From JBCCGR01 sp039029195 (GTDB taxonomy: Bacteria; Pseudomonadota; Alphaproteobacteria; Rhizobiales; Rhizobiaceae), in contig JBCCGR010000006.1 in assembly GCA_039029195.1 (NCBI GenBank), positions 62,001 through 126,000 on the forward strand: 64,000 nt of DNA, read 5' to 3'. Under the pieces are notes generated by a model. That model made no database searches. It had not been told where the DNA came from and saw only the letters and a program-made list of their open reading frames with translations. This document shows positions 32,862 to 40,985 of the stretch, one piece after another (position 1 is the stretch's first letter; each line of letters opens with the position of its first letter). A program made the translations under genes and the position numbers.

Positions 32862-33887
32862 ATGTTGCCAATTGCACAATTGCTTGAGCGCCATCCACGA
32901 ACCGATCTTCAAAGTAGCAACACGCCGCTTGATCCCATGCCAAGGCTCTCGGTGTCATTTGGCGGTTCGCTTTATGTGAAGAGGGATGATTGTCAGCGAC
33001 TCGGGATGGGTGGCAACAAGATCCGCCAGCTTGAGTTCTACTTCGGTGACGCTCTTGCGAAAGGCGCTGACACCGTGCTGATCACAGGGGCTGTGCAATC
33101 GAACTTTGTGCGCTCAACGGCTGCCGCTGCGGCGAAACTCGGCATGGATTGCCATGTTCAACTGGAGGAACGAGTGGCCGACCCAGATAGCGACTATCGC
33201 AGGTCAGGCAATGTGCTGCTTGATCAGCTCTATGGTGCAACCATCCATCACTTTCCCGAAGGGGAGGATGAAGCTGGAGCAGATGCCCGGGTGCACGAAA
33301 TTGCGGATGAGCTGAAGCAGAAGGGGCACAAACCCTATGTCATTCCGCTTTCGCCCGGACACCCGCCACGGGCCTCTCTGGGCTATGTGGTTGTGGCGCA
33401 GGAACTCTTGCAGCAATTCAAGGAGCAGGAACTGGACGTTGGTGAAATCGTTGTAGCGTCCGGAAGCGGGTCAACCCATGGTGGTTTGCTGTTTGGACTT
33501 AGGGCGCTCGGGTCAGATATCCGCGTCACCGGTGTTTGTGTGCGGCGGGAGACTGAATTGCAGACGCCGAGAATTGCGGCGCGATGTGAGGAGATTGCTG
33601 ATCTCCTGGAGTGCGAAAATCCGGTTCCAACGGACGATGTGATCACACAGGATGACTGGCTTGCACCGGGTTACGGCAAGGCGGGTGAGGGGGTTTTGAG
33701 CGCCATCATGACGGCAGCGCGGATGGAGGCGCTGATCTGTGATCCAACCTACACGGGCAAGGTTTTCGCGGGCTTTTTGAGCGCGGCGGTGCAGCGCAAG
33801 GATGGGCGTGCCAAAGTGTTCATTCACACCGGCGGTACACCCGGCATTTTTGGCTATGTGGATGTATTGAGTGCCGCCGCTGGCTAG
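32862..33887 (+). CDS. PLP-dependent D-cysteine desulfhydrase / ACC deaminase family enzyme
   Basis: A 341-residue fold-type II PLP enzyme of the ACC-deaminase/D-cysteine desulfhydrase family. The PLP lysine is in MGGNKIRQLEFYFG (near residue 51), the phosphate loop is VASGSGSTHGGLLFG, and the end FIHTGGTPGIFGY is typical. It degrades D-cysteine or a related D-amino acid (or L-cysteate) to pyruvate, ammonia and sulphide. Distinguishing DcyD from ACC deaminase needs residues I cannot assign safely. Monocistronic, divergent from GH25. Confidence 0.88.
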   Translation: MLPIAQLLERHPRTDLQSSNTPLDPMPRLSVSFGGSLYVKRDDCQRLGMGGNKIRQLEFYFGDALAKGADTVLITGAVQSNFVRSTAAAAAKLGMDCHVQLEERVADPDSDYRRSGNVLLDQLYGATIHHFPEGEDEAGADARVHEIADELKQKGHKPYVIPLSPGHPPRASLGYVVVAQELLQQFKEQELDVGEIVVASGSGSTHGGLLFGLRALGSDIRVTGVCVRRETELQTPRIAARCEEIADLLECENPVPTDDVITQDDWLAPGYGKAGEGVLSAIMTAARMEALICDPTYTGKVFAGFLSAAVQRKDGRAKVFIHTGGTPGIFGYVDVLSAAAG

Positions 33888-34097
33888 TTTCGTTGCCGAA
33901 GCCTATGGCTTCTCGGTTTGTTTGAATTCAGTTCTTTGTGCCCGTGACTGCGTGCCAGTCTGGTCCCCAAAATGCCATTGGTGGAAACCACAAGTAGCAG
34001 ACCTGGCGATAACCTGGTCGTTTTATGGTGTGACCTTTGTAGCCATTGAGACGGCTGGCGCACCGGATGCGGCTGCGGTTTATTCGTGGTGCGATTG
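33888..34097. other. Intergenic region downstream of the PLP enzyme gene
   Basis: About 210 bp with no gene that I can support. Frames open on either strand here have no ribosome sites and read as compositional noise. It separates two convergent genes and shows no clear terminator. Confidence 0.4.
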
Positions 34098-34226
34098 TCA
34101 GGCCCCTTGAAATGATGCGGACTTGCTGCCCCAGTATCGCACGGCTGCGTTCGAGGTTTTGACTGCACCAACTGTCGCAATTGCGATGACTGTGATCGCG
34201 AGAGATTTCTGAATTTTGCTAGACAT
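34098..34226 (-). CDS. 42-residue membrane or secreted peptide
   Basis: A very short frame: MSSKIQKSLAITVIAIATVGAV followed by KTSNAAVRYWGSKSASFQGA. It has a basic start, a hydrophobic helix and an S-N-A-A cleavage-like site, which looks like a signal peptide with a short mature part of about 15 residues. The ribosome site GGGAGC is 5 bases before the ATG, but it is buried in a perfect 8-bp hairpin. Similar tiny exported peptides occur in Rhizobiales. I cannot assign a function. Confidence 0.5.
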   Translation of the reverse strand: MSSKIQKSLAITVIAIATVGAVKTSNAAVRYWGSKSASFQGA

Positions 34227-34229
34227 GAT

Positions 34230-34249
34230 TTGCTCCCTGTTGGGAGCAA
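34230..34249 (-). promoter_or_regulatory. Hairpin hiding the ribosome site of the 42-residue peptide
   Basis: TTGCTCCC-AACA-GGGAGCAA (on the minus strand) is a perfect 8-bp stem whose 3' arm contains the Shine-Dalgarno GGGAGC of the small gene. In the mRNA the site would be closed, so translation would need unfolding by heat, a protein or another RNA. Confidence 0.55.
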
Positions 34250-34304
34250 GGCTGCAAACTCTGTGCCGCCGCTGTCGGGCACTGTGTGCCAATCCGGCAC
34301 GATT

Positions 34305-37300
34305 TCAGTGAAAATCCCGGCTTTTCGGGATGATACGAACGTTTCTTGGATGCGTGCCGCGTGCCGGAGCTGTCTCACCTCGCCTTGGGTTCACTTCAGG
34401 CGGTACAGGTCGGGGCACGGCCTGTGCTGGTGTGACGGATGGGCGTTTGCGCTTCAAAAAACGACCGGAGTTCTCGTTTGCTGGCCGGTGCTGGAAAAGT
34501 TCCACCTGACCCGGTTCAAGCGCTGGCTCGGGACGCTTTACGAACTTTTCTGCACTGTCGCTTGGGCGACGATCATCAGAATGGCCGGAACGCGACGATG
34601 AGCGTGTCGGCGGCCCTTTTCGCTCAGGCACCGGGCGCAACACCTCGTCAGCGCGGGCAAGTGGCGCAGGCATTTCGTCGTCGGAGAGGTAATCAAGATC
34701 GCCCGTGAGGTCCGTCAGTTCGCGGGCAATCACGTGGATGATCTCCTTGGTGCGCTGCACCACCCCGCGAATACGCACCAGCCGCGCACCCATCACCACC
34801 TTGCGGTAGCGCTGCATCACCTTGTTCCACACGATGATGTTCGCGATGCCGGTTTCATCTTCAATGGTCATGAAAACGACGCCCTTGGCGGTGCCTGGCT
34901 TCTGTCGTACCAGCACGACGCCTGCCACGGAAACCCACTGATTGTTACGCAGATTGTCGAGGTTTTTGCAGGTGCTGATGCGCTTTTGATCATATCCGGC
35001 GCGCAGGAAGGACATGGGGTGCGCCTTCAGCGACAGGCGATGCGTCTGGTAATCCGCCACCACATGCTCCGACAGCCGCATGTCAGGGAGCGTGACCTCG
35101 TGATCCGAACCAGTGGCGCGCTCATCGGCGGCGGCAAAAAGCGGCAGTTCCACATCGCTGACAAGCCCGCGCACCGCCCACAGGGCCTGCCGCCGGTCAA
35201 GACCGAGCGAACGGAAAGCGTCTGTTGCCGCCAATCGCTCCAGAACGGAAATGGAAAGGCCGGTGCGGCGGCGGATAATATCAAGCGTATCAAAAACGGG
35301 ACGGTCTTCAGGCAGATCCAGCCGCTGTCTTTCAGCATCACGGGCTTTCACGAACGCTTCCATCTGCTCTTTTTTCAGCCCGTCCACCTGGCGAAAACCA
35401 AGCCGCACCGCATGGGTGTTGCCGTGTTCCATACTCAAACCACCCCCCGTCTTTCCCCACGGGGTACTGGTTTCAGTGAATTCGGGCAGATGGTCCGGAA
35501 CCGGTTTGACGGGTTCAAGCGTGTTGTCCCAATGACTGAAATTCACGTCCACCGGGCGCACCTCCACATTGTGTTCACGCGCATCGCGCACAATCTGGGC
35601 CGGGGCGTAAAATCCCATGGGTTGGGCGTTTAAAAGACCAGCGCAAAACACTTCCGGGTAATGGCATTTCAGCCACGAAGAGGCATAGACCAGAAGCGCG
35701 AAGCTGGCCGCGTGGCTTTCGGGAAAGCCATATTCACCAAAGCCTTTGATCTGATCGAAACAGCGCCGCGCGAAATCAGGATCGTACCCCCGCGCAATCA
35801 TGCGGCTGACCATCTTTTCTTCCAGCGTGTGGATGGTGCCCATACGCCGGAAGGTGGCCATGGCACGGCGAAGTTCGTTCGCCTCATCAGGGGTGAACTT
35901 GGCCGCATCGATGGCAATCTGCATGGCCTGCTCCTGAAACAGCGGTACGCCCAGCGTGCGGCCAAGCACTTTTTCAAGCTCATCTGATGACCCATGATCC
36001 GGTGAAGGCGAGGGGTAGTGCACGGTCTCAATGCCATCGCGGCGACGCAGGTAGGGATGCACCATGTCCCCCTGAATGGGACCGGGGCGCACAATCGCCA
36101 CCTCAATGACCAGATCGTAGAAATTCTTTGGTTTCAGGCGCGGCAACATGTTGAGCTGGGCCCGGCTTTCCACCTGAAACACGCCAACCGCATCCGCCCG
36201 CTGCAACATGTGATAGACGCGCTCGTCCTCCTTGGGCATGGAATCGAGCGAAACGGGGCGATTGTATTGTTTTTCAAGAAACGAAAAGCACTTGGCGATG
36301 CAGGACAGCATGCCGAGCCCCAGAACGTCGACTTTCAGAATTTTCAATTCGTCGATGTCGTCCTTGTCCCATTCGATGAAGGTGCGCTCATCCATGGCGG
36401 CATTGCCAATGGGGATCATCTCCTCCAGCCGGTCTTCTGTCAGCACAAAGCCACCCACATGCTGGGAAAGGTGGCGCGGAAACCCCAGCAATTCGTGGGT
36501 GAGTTTTATGGTGCGGGCAAGCAGAGGGTCACTAAGATCAAGACCAGCTTCCTTCACCTGCTTTTCCGGCAGTTCGGACCCCCATGAGCCCCAGACGGTG
36601 CTGGCAAGCGCTGAGGTGATATCCTCCGTCAAACCCATGACCTTGCCGACTTCACGGACAGCACTTCGGGGGCGATAGGTGATGATGGTCGCTGTCAGGC
36701 TCGCCCGGTCACGGCCATAGCGCTCATAGACATATTGAATGACCTCCTCGCGCCGCTCATGCTCGAAATCCACATCGATATCGGGTGGTTCCTTGCGCGC
36801 GCGCGACAGGAAACGTTCAAACAAAAGATCCGTTGCGGTCGGGTCGACCGCTGTGACACCAAGGCAGTAGCATACGGAAGAATTGGCTGCCGAGCCGCGC
36901 CCCTGACACAGAATTCCTTCTTTGCGGGCATAGGCCACAATGTCGTGCACGGTGAGGAAGTAGGGCGCGTAGTTGAGTTCATCAATCAGCGCCAACTCCT
37001 TCACAAGCGCGGTTTTCACCTTTTTGGGCACCCCATCGGGGTAAAAATGATCAGCCCCTTTCCAGGCGAGGTCGCTCAGATGCTCCTGCGGGGTTTTGCC
37101 CGGCGGCACGGGCTCGTTTGGATAGTTGTAAGCCAACTCATCCAGATTGAACGTAACGCGGTCGGCAATTGTTCGTGTGGCCTCCAGCGCTTCAGGGTAG
37201 GGACTAAAAAGGCGCGCCATCTCGTGTGGCGGTTTCAGATGGCGTTCGGCATTGGCAGCAAGGCGAAAACCCGCTGTTTCGATGGTGCATTTTTCGCGAA

Positions 37301-38051
37301 TGCATGTGACAACATCCTGCAATTGGCGGCGCTCGGGCACGTGATAATGCACGTCATTGGTGGCAATAAGCGGCACGCCAAAGCGTGCAGCGAAGCCTGA
37401 AAGCCGGATCAGTCGCCGCCGGTCATCGCCATGATAAAGATGGTTGGCGGCAAGCCACAGCCCATCGCAGGCGCTTGCCTTGAGATTCAAAAGCGCGGTT
37501 TCAAAGCCTTTGGTGGGGCGACCTTTTTGATCGCACAAAGGCGGGTGGCGGCCCGGACCATCGACTTCCAGGCCAAGCCTGTCTTTGAGGGGCGCAGGAT
37601 CTGGTGGTGGCGTAATTTCAGGTGGCAGCAGAATGAAGATCTGGCCTTCGGCGAACTCCAGCACATCATCAAGCGTGATGTGGCAATCACCTTTTTCTGC
37701 CCGCCTCTTGCCGCGTGTGAGCAATCGGCAAAGGCGGCCATAGGCTGCGCGGTCCTTAGGGTAGCAGACGAGGCTAAGGCCCTCGAGTGTGTCGAGGCGA
37801 CTGCCAACAAGCAGCTTGAGCCCGACCTTTTTGGCCGCCGCATGGGCGCGCACCACACCCGCCAGCGTGTTGCGGTCGGCAACGCCAATGGCACGATGCC
37901 CCAACGCCTTGGCCTGTTCCACCAGTTCTGCCGGATGCGAACCACCACGCAGGAAAGAGAAATTGGTGATCGTCTGCAGCTCTGCATAGGCGATTGCCGC
38001 ATGGTTTTCATTCTGACTGAATGGTGGCTGGCTTGCGGACGAGGGTGTCAT
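34305..38051 (-). CDS. dnaE2: Error-prone DNA polymerase DnaE2 (ImuC)
   Basis: A 1248-residue C-family polymerase, the catalytic part of the SOS mutasome. The PHP domain begins AYAELQTITNFSFLRGGSHPAELVEQA. The palm has the PDIDVDFEHERREEVIQYVYERYG block with the acidic catalytic residues, and the C-terminal OB fold has GVVFMTIEDETGIANIIVW. It ends in the DnaE2-type motif THPRNVRIIPKSRDFH. The ATG at 38051 is 2 bases after the imuB stop. It is longer than the usual ~1080 residues because of a proline/arginine-rich linker near residues 1120-1230. Confidence 0.96.
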   Translation of the reverse strand: MTPSSASQPPFSQNENHAAIAYAELQTITNFSFLRGGSHPAELVEQAKALGHRAIGVADRNTLAGVVRAHAAAKKVGLKLLVGSRLDTLEGLSLVCYPKDRAAYGRLCRLLTRGKRRAEKGDCHITLDDVLEFAEGQIFILLPPEITPPPDPAPLKDRLGLEVDGPGRHPPLCDQKGRPTKGFETALLNLKASACDGLWLAANHLYHGDDRRRLIRLSGFAARFGVPLIATNDVHYHVPERRQLQDVVTCIREKCTIETAGFRLAANAERHLKPPHEMARLFSPYPEALEATRTIADRVTFNLDELAYNYPNEPVPPGKTPQEHLSDLAWKGADHFYPDGVPKKVKTALVKELALIDELNYAPYFLTVHDIVAYARKEGILCQGRGSAANSSVCYCLGVTAVDPTATDLLFERFLSRARKEPPDIDVDFEHERREEVIQYVYERYGRDRASLTATIITYRPRSAVREVGKVMGLTEDITSALASTVWGSWGSELPEKQVKEAGLDLSDPLLARTIKLTHELLGFPRHLSQHVGGFVLTEDRLEEMIPIGNAAMDERTFIEWDKDDIDELKILKVDVLGLGMLSCIAKCFSFLEKQYNRPVSLDSMPKEDERVYHMLQRADAVGVFQVESRAQLNMLPRLKPKNFYDLVIEVAIVRPGPIQGDMVHPYLRRRDGIETVHYPSPSPDHGSSDELEKVLGRTLGVPLFQEQAMQIAIDAAKFTPDEANELRRAMATFRRMGTIHTLEEKMVSRMIARGYDPDFARRCFDQIKGFGEYGFPESHAASFALLVYASSWLKCHYPEVFCAGLLNAQPMGFYAPAQIVRDAREHNVEVRPVDVNFSHWDNTLEPVKPVPDHLPEFTETSTPWGKTGGGLSMEHGNTHAVRLGFRQVDGLKKEQMEAFVKARDAERQRLDLPEDRPVFDTLDIIRRRTGLSISVLERLAATDAFRSLGLDRRQALWAVRGLVSDVELPLFAAADERATGSDHEVTLPDMRLSEHVVADYQTHRLSLKAHPMSFLRAGYDQKRISTCKNLDNLRNNQWVSVAGVVLVRQKPGTAKGVVFMTIEDETGIANIIVWNKVMQRYRKVVMGARLVRIRGVVQRTKEIIHVIARELTDLTGDLDYLSDDEMPAPLARADEVLRPVPERKGPPTRSSSRSGHSDDRRPSDSAEKFVKRPEPALEPGQVELFQHRPANENSGRFLKRKRPSVTPAQAVPRPVPPEVNPRRGETAPARGTHPRNVRIIPKSRDFH

Positions 38052-38053
38052 GA

Positions 38054-39754
38054 TCAGAACAGCCCGTGGACAAACCAGCGGGGACGCCAATCTGGCTGAT
38101 CCTGAGGGGGATCATCATAAAGCCCGGCCCGGAAAAGCCAGTAGCGGCGGCCCTCACGGTCTTCGACCTCATAATAATCGCGGGTTTGCGCTGAAACCTG
38201 CCCGTTATCCTTCCAGCCCGGGACCCACCATTCGGGTGCAACGCGTTCCGGCCCACGTGCGCGGATGACGGCGCGAGCGACCCGCCGCCAGGTAAAGCGC
38301 ATGGGCGGACCATCGGGAACTTCCGCAATGACATCAACAGCTTCCGGGCGCGCAAAAAGCCGCAAAGGGCGCGCCGCCGTGTTGAGCGGCATGGCATGGG
38401 GTTCGGCCTCGTGGGCGTCTTGCCACAGAACGGTGTTGCCCTGAACCACGGGAGCCGTGTTTCGCCATGCACGCTCCGGCAGATGGCTTGCTGCCGGTGC
38501 CAGGCGGGTAACATTTTGCGTGCCAAGCCGGTTGGAGAGCGTGTCGATAAGGGTCGCAAGGCGCTCATCATCATCACGCTCGAAAGTGGTGTCGCTCCTT
38601 TGGGTCAGGCTCTTTTGTGGCAGTTCCATTGGCGCCACATCATCGGCGGCAAGCACAAAGGCATCAATGCCGTAGCCGGGATCAATCTGTTCCAGCCGGT
38701 CGGCGAACAGCCGGGCAATACGCCCGGCCTGTCTGTCGGGTCGCGACAGGCGAACGGCAATATCGCTGGAGCCGCCATCGGCATGAAAACAGATGAAGTG
38801 AAAGTGCCGTCCGCCCTGACCAGCCTCTTCAAGCCGGTACTGCAAACGCAACAGGAGCTCATTGAGTGCGAAGCTGATGGCTGCCGTATCAAGGGCCGGT
38901 TCGGGGCAGGGCATGGTAACGCGAAAGGGCGCGGGCGGACGCAAGGGGCGCAAGGGCTCGCGAATGGTGCCGTCAAGCTGATCAAGCCGCCATTGCACCG
39001 AACGGGCAACCTCGCGCGAGCGAAACCGCCGTTCCAGCGTGGCGCGTGGCAGGTCCTGAAGCTGGCCAATGGATTTAAGCCCCAGTCGGCTGAGAAGAAG
39101 CACCACATCATCATCAAGGCGTAGCGCCGGTGTGCCCAGAAGTCGCGCGGTCAGAGCGCTTTCGCCAATAGGAGAGATAAGACCGCTTTCGGCACCTGCG
39201 CCAAAGCGGGCAAGAGCCCATGCGGCGCCCGGCGTGTCGGCCAGTGCCGCATGGGCGGTCAGACCAGCACGGGAAAGACGCGTAATGGCGTCTTCGATGA
39301 GGCGGGCTTCGCCGCCAAAGAGATGGGCACAGCCTTCGATATCGATCAGGAGCCCGTCATTGCCGTCCATCATGACAATTGGCGAATAACGCAGGGCCCA
39401 GTGCGCAATGCGGTCGAGCAGCTTGATGTCGGCATCCGGATCGGCTTGCTCGACCTGCAGAAGCGGATAGATGGCGCGGGCATCCTTCAGCGCCTGTCCG
39501 ATCATGGCGCCTGCGCGCGCCGCCGGACCATTGACTGCAGTGATGCGGGTGCCACGGGTGCCGTGCTCCACAAGCACCAGCGGCTCATGAGGCTTGAGAG
39601 TGTCCGCCTCGTCCTGCTGTTTGGGTCGAAAGGGATGATCGTCGTTGCGGGTTTCCCCGCTGGTCATAAGGGAGGATTTGGCCTGATTGAGCTTCGCGCG
39701 GCAAAAGCGCTCCATCGCGAGATGGGGAAACCAGATTGAAAGAATGCGTCTCAT
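38054..39754 (-). CDS. imuB: ImuB, inactive Y-family polymerase
   Basis: A 566-residue Y-family polymerase-like protein that scaffolds ImuA, DnaE2 and the beta clamp. It begins MRRILSIWFPHLAMERFCR, as ImuB proteins do. It has AINGPAARAG-type strands, LLIDIEGCAHLFGGEARLIEDA where active Y-polymerases keep acidic catalytic residues, and a C-terminal RYWLFRAGLYDD segment. The ATG at 39754 is chosen by homology and lies inside the end of imuA, an overlap of 170 bp. The open frame further upstream is imuA antisense-like noise. Confidence 0.93.
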   Translation of the reverse strand: MRRILSIWFPHLAMERFCRAKLNQAKSSLMTSGETRNDDHPFRPKQQDEADTLKPHEPLVLVEHGTRGTRITAVNGPAARAGAMIGQALKDARAIYPLLQVEQADPDADIKLLDRIAHWALRYSPIVMMDGNDGLLIDIEGCAHLFGGEARLIEDAITRLSRAGLTAHAALADTPGAAWALARFGAGAESGLISPIGESALTARLLGTPALRLDDDVVLLLSRLGLKSIGQLQDLPRATLERRFRSREVARSVQWRLDQLDGTIREPLRPLRPPAPFRVTMPCPEPALDTAAISFALNELLLRLQYRLEEAGQGGRHFHFICFHADGGSSDIAVRLSRPDRQAGRIARLFADRLEQIDPGYGIDAFVLAADDVAPMELPQKSLTQRSDTTFERDDDERLATLIDTLSNRLGTQNVTRLAPAASHLPERAWRNTAPVVQGNTVLWQDAHEAEPHAMPLNTAARPLRLFARPEAVDVIAEVPDGPPMRFTWRRVARAVIRARGPERVAPEWWVPGWKDNGQVSAQTRDYYEVEDREGRRYWLFRAGLYDDPPQDQPDWRPRWFVHGLF

Positions 39755-40445
39755 CGTTCCAACACACATTACAGGAAAACGGAGCGCTGCCGCGGGCGCG
39801 GGTAAGGGTGAGGGACCAGGCGGGGAAGCCGGGGCCTGCAGGGTCTTCCGGGTTGGGCGGACCCACAATGGGCGCAACCCGCCAGCGCGTGGTTGCAGCA
39901 CTTGCCGAAACCGTGCGCCCGGTGTTGAGGGTGAGGCAGGGTGTGCCGCTTTCCTGTGCCGCCAGCACAAGCCGCCGGGTCGCGGTGAAGGAAAGGGGCG
40001 GTCCTTCGCCCACAACAGCGGCCAGCGCCTTTGCCCGTGTTGCTTCTTCAAGCACAAAGGCGAGGTCGCGCTCCTTCTTCAGATGCGCAATGATCATCCG
40101 GCCCGGATCAAGCCCCAGCATGCGCAGCCCGGGCCCGTAGAGCACGCCGTTTTCACGAGCATCCTGCAGCGTGGTACACCACAAAATGCGCCCCTTTCGG
40201 GGAAGCCGGACAATCAGCAGGGCGGCAAGCAGAGATAAAAATGCAGCATTCGTGCTGTGATCGGGTGAAAAGTCGTGCACGCTGTCATAGCTGAGCGCGC
40301 CCTCGGGTAGACAGGCATCAATGGCCTCATCACCAAACTGCCAGCGCTTTATGGTGCTCTCCCGCTGCTTCAAGGCCGCAAAGGTTTTTGTCCGGCCTTC
40401 AATCTGGTGGATCTGGTCACGCAATCTTTCGAGCTGAGTGCTCAT
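39585..40445 (-). CDS. imuA: ImuA, RecA-like mutasome protein
   Basis: A 286-residue ImuA, a RecA/SulA-related protein needed for damage-induced mutagenesis with ImuB and DnaE2. It has the DSVHDFSPDHSTNAAFLSLLAALL region, KGRILWCTTLQDARENGVLYGPGLRMLGLDPGRMI, and the closing TLTRARG with ETHSFNLV. About 45 residues follow the usual end of the family (from SPSRDGALL), produced by reading on through the start of imuB. An SOS box lies 27 bp upstream. Confidence 0.92.
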   Translation of the reverse strand: MSTQLERLRDQIHQIEGRTKTFAALKQRESTIKRWQFGDEAIDACLPEGALSYDSVHDFSPDHSTNAAFLSLLAALLIVRLPRKGRILWCTTLQDARENGVLYGPGLRMLGLDPGRMIIAHLKKERDLAFVLEEATRAKALAAVVGEGPPLSFTATRRLVLAAQESGTPCLTLNTGRTVSASAATTRWRVAPIVGPPNPEDPAGPGFPAWSLTLTRARGSAPFSCNVCWNDETHSFNLVSPSRDGALLPREAQSGQILPYDQRGNPQRRSSLSTQTAGRGGHSQAS

Positions 40446-40471
40446 AATTCACCTTTTGTTCTCATATATAT

Positions 40472-40486
40472 GTTCTTATTTTGTTC
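40472..40486. promoter_or_regulatory. LexA SOS box upstream of imuA
   Basis: GTTC-TTATTTT-GTTC, a perfect match to the alphaproteobacterial LexA box GTTC-N7-GTTC, lies 27 bp upstream of the imuA start. A third GTTC is at 40458-40461. The surroundings are AT-rich (ATATATATG), as expected for a promoter. This predicts that imuA-imuB-dnaE2 is induced by DNA damage. Confidence 0.9.
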
Positions 40487-40665
40487 TAATTTGAGAGTCA
40501 AATATCAAAGGTAAGAATCTTGCCTTTCATGCATCAATATGAATCAGAAAAAGAAAAAAGCGGGATAACCCATTAAAATTATTGAGTTTAATTTTTAATC
40601 GAGCTCCTGTCTTGCGGATTCCTTATATTTCTATATATCTAGTTTTATCGAATAATGAGGATGCC

Positions 40666-40980
40666 ATGGAACCGGTACAGGCCGCAGCAGGATTTTCCGC
40701 AATGGGATCAGAATCCCGTCTCGAAGTGTTGCGCATTCTCGTGCGCGCGGGCGAGACAGGTTTGGCCGTTGGCGACATTCAGGCACGCACTGAAATTCCC
40801 GCCTCAACGCTGGCGCATCATTTGAAATTCCTCACATCAGCCGGGCTGATCGAACAGGAAAAGTCTGGCCGCACAATCATCAACCGAGCGCAGTTTGATC
40901 ATCTTCATGCGTTGGCGGATTTCATTTTGAAGGAATGCTGTGCGGATCAATCACCGACCGAGCAGCAAACGGCAGAGTAA
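40666..40980 (+). CDS. ArsR/SmtB family transcriptional regulator
   Basis: A 104-residue winged-helix repressor of the ArsR family: FSAMGSESRLEVLRILVRAGETGLAVGDIQ, recognition helix PASTLAHHLKFLTSAGLIEQEKSGRT and wing. It lacks the classic ELCVCDL metal site in helix 3, but has a vicinal CC near its end (LKECCADQ), which could bind arsenite or act as a redox switch. A GAGG ribosome site precedes the ATG at 40666. Its stop is 5 bp before the permease gene, so it probably represses its own operon. Confidence 0.88.
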   Translation: MEPVQAAAGFSAMGSESRLEVLRILVRAGETGLAVGDIQARTEIPASTLAHHLKFLTSAGLIEQEKSGRTIINRAQFDHLHALADFILKECCADQSPTEQQTAE

Positions 40981-40985
40981 ACATC

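Noticed and set aside
34311..34330. ATCCCG/CGGGAT hairpin as a terminator after dnaE2
   Set aside because: It lies within the last codons of dnaE2 and has no T-run in the direction of transcription.
33884..34378. A 164-codon minus-strand frame between the PLP enzyme and dnaE2
   Set aside because: Gln/Arg/His-rich translation without a ribosome site, crossing the better-supported 42-residue frame and the end of dnaE2.
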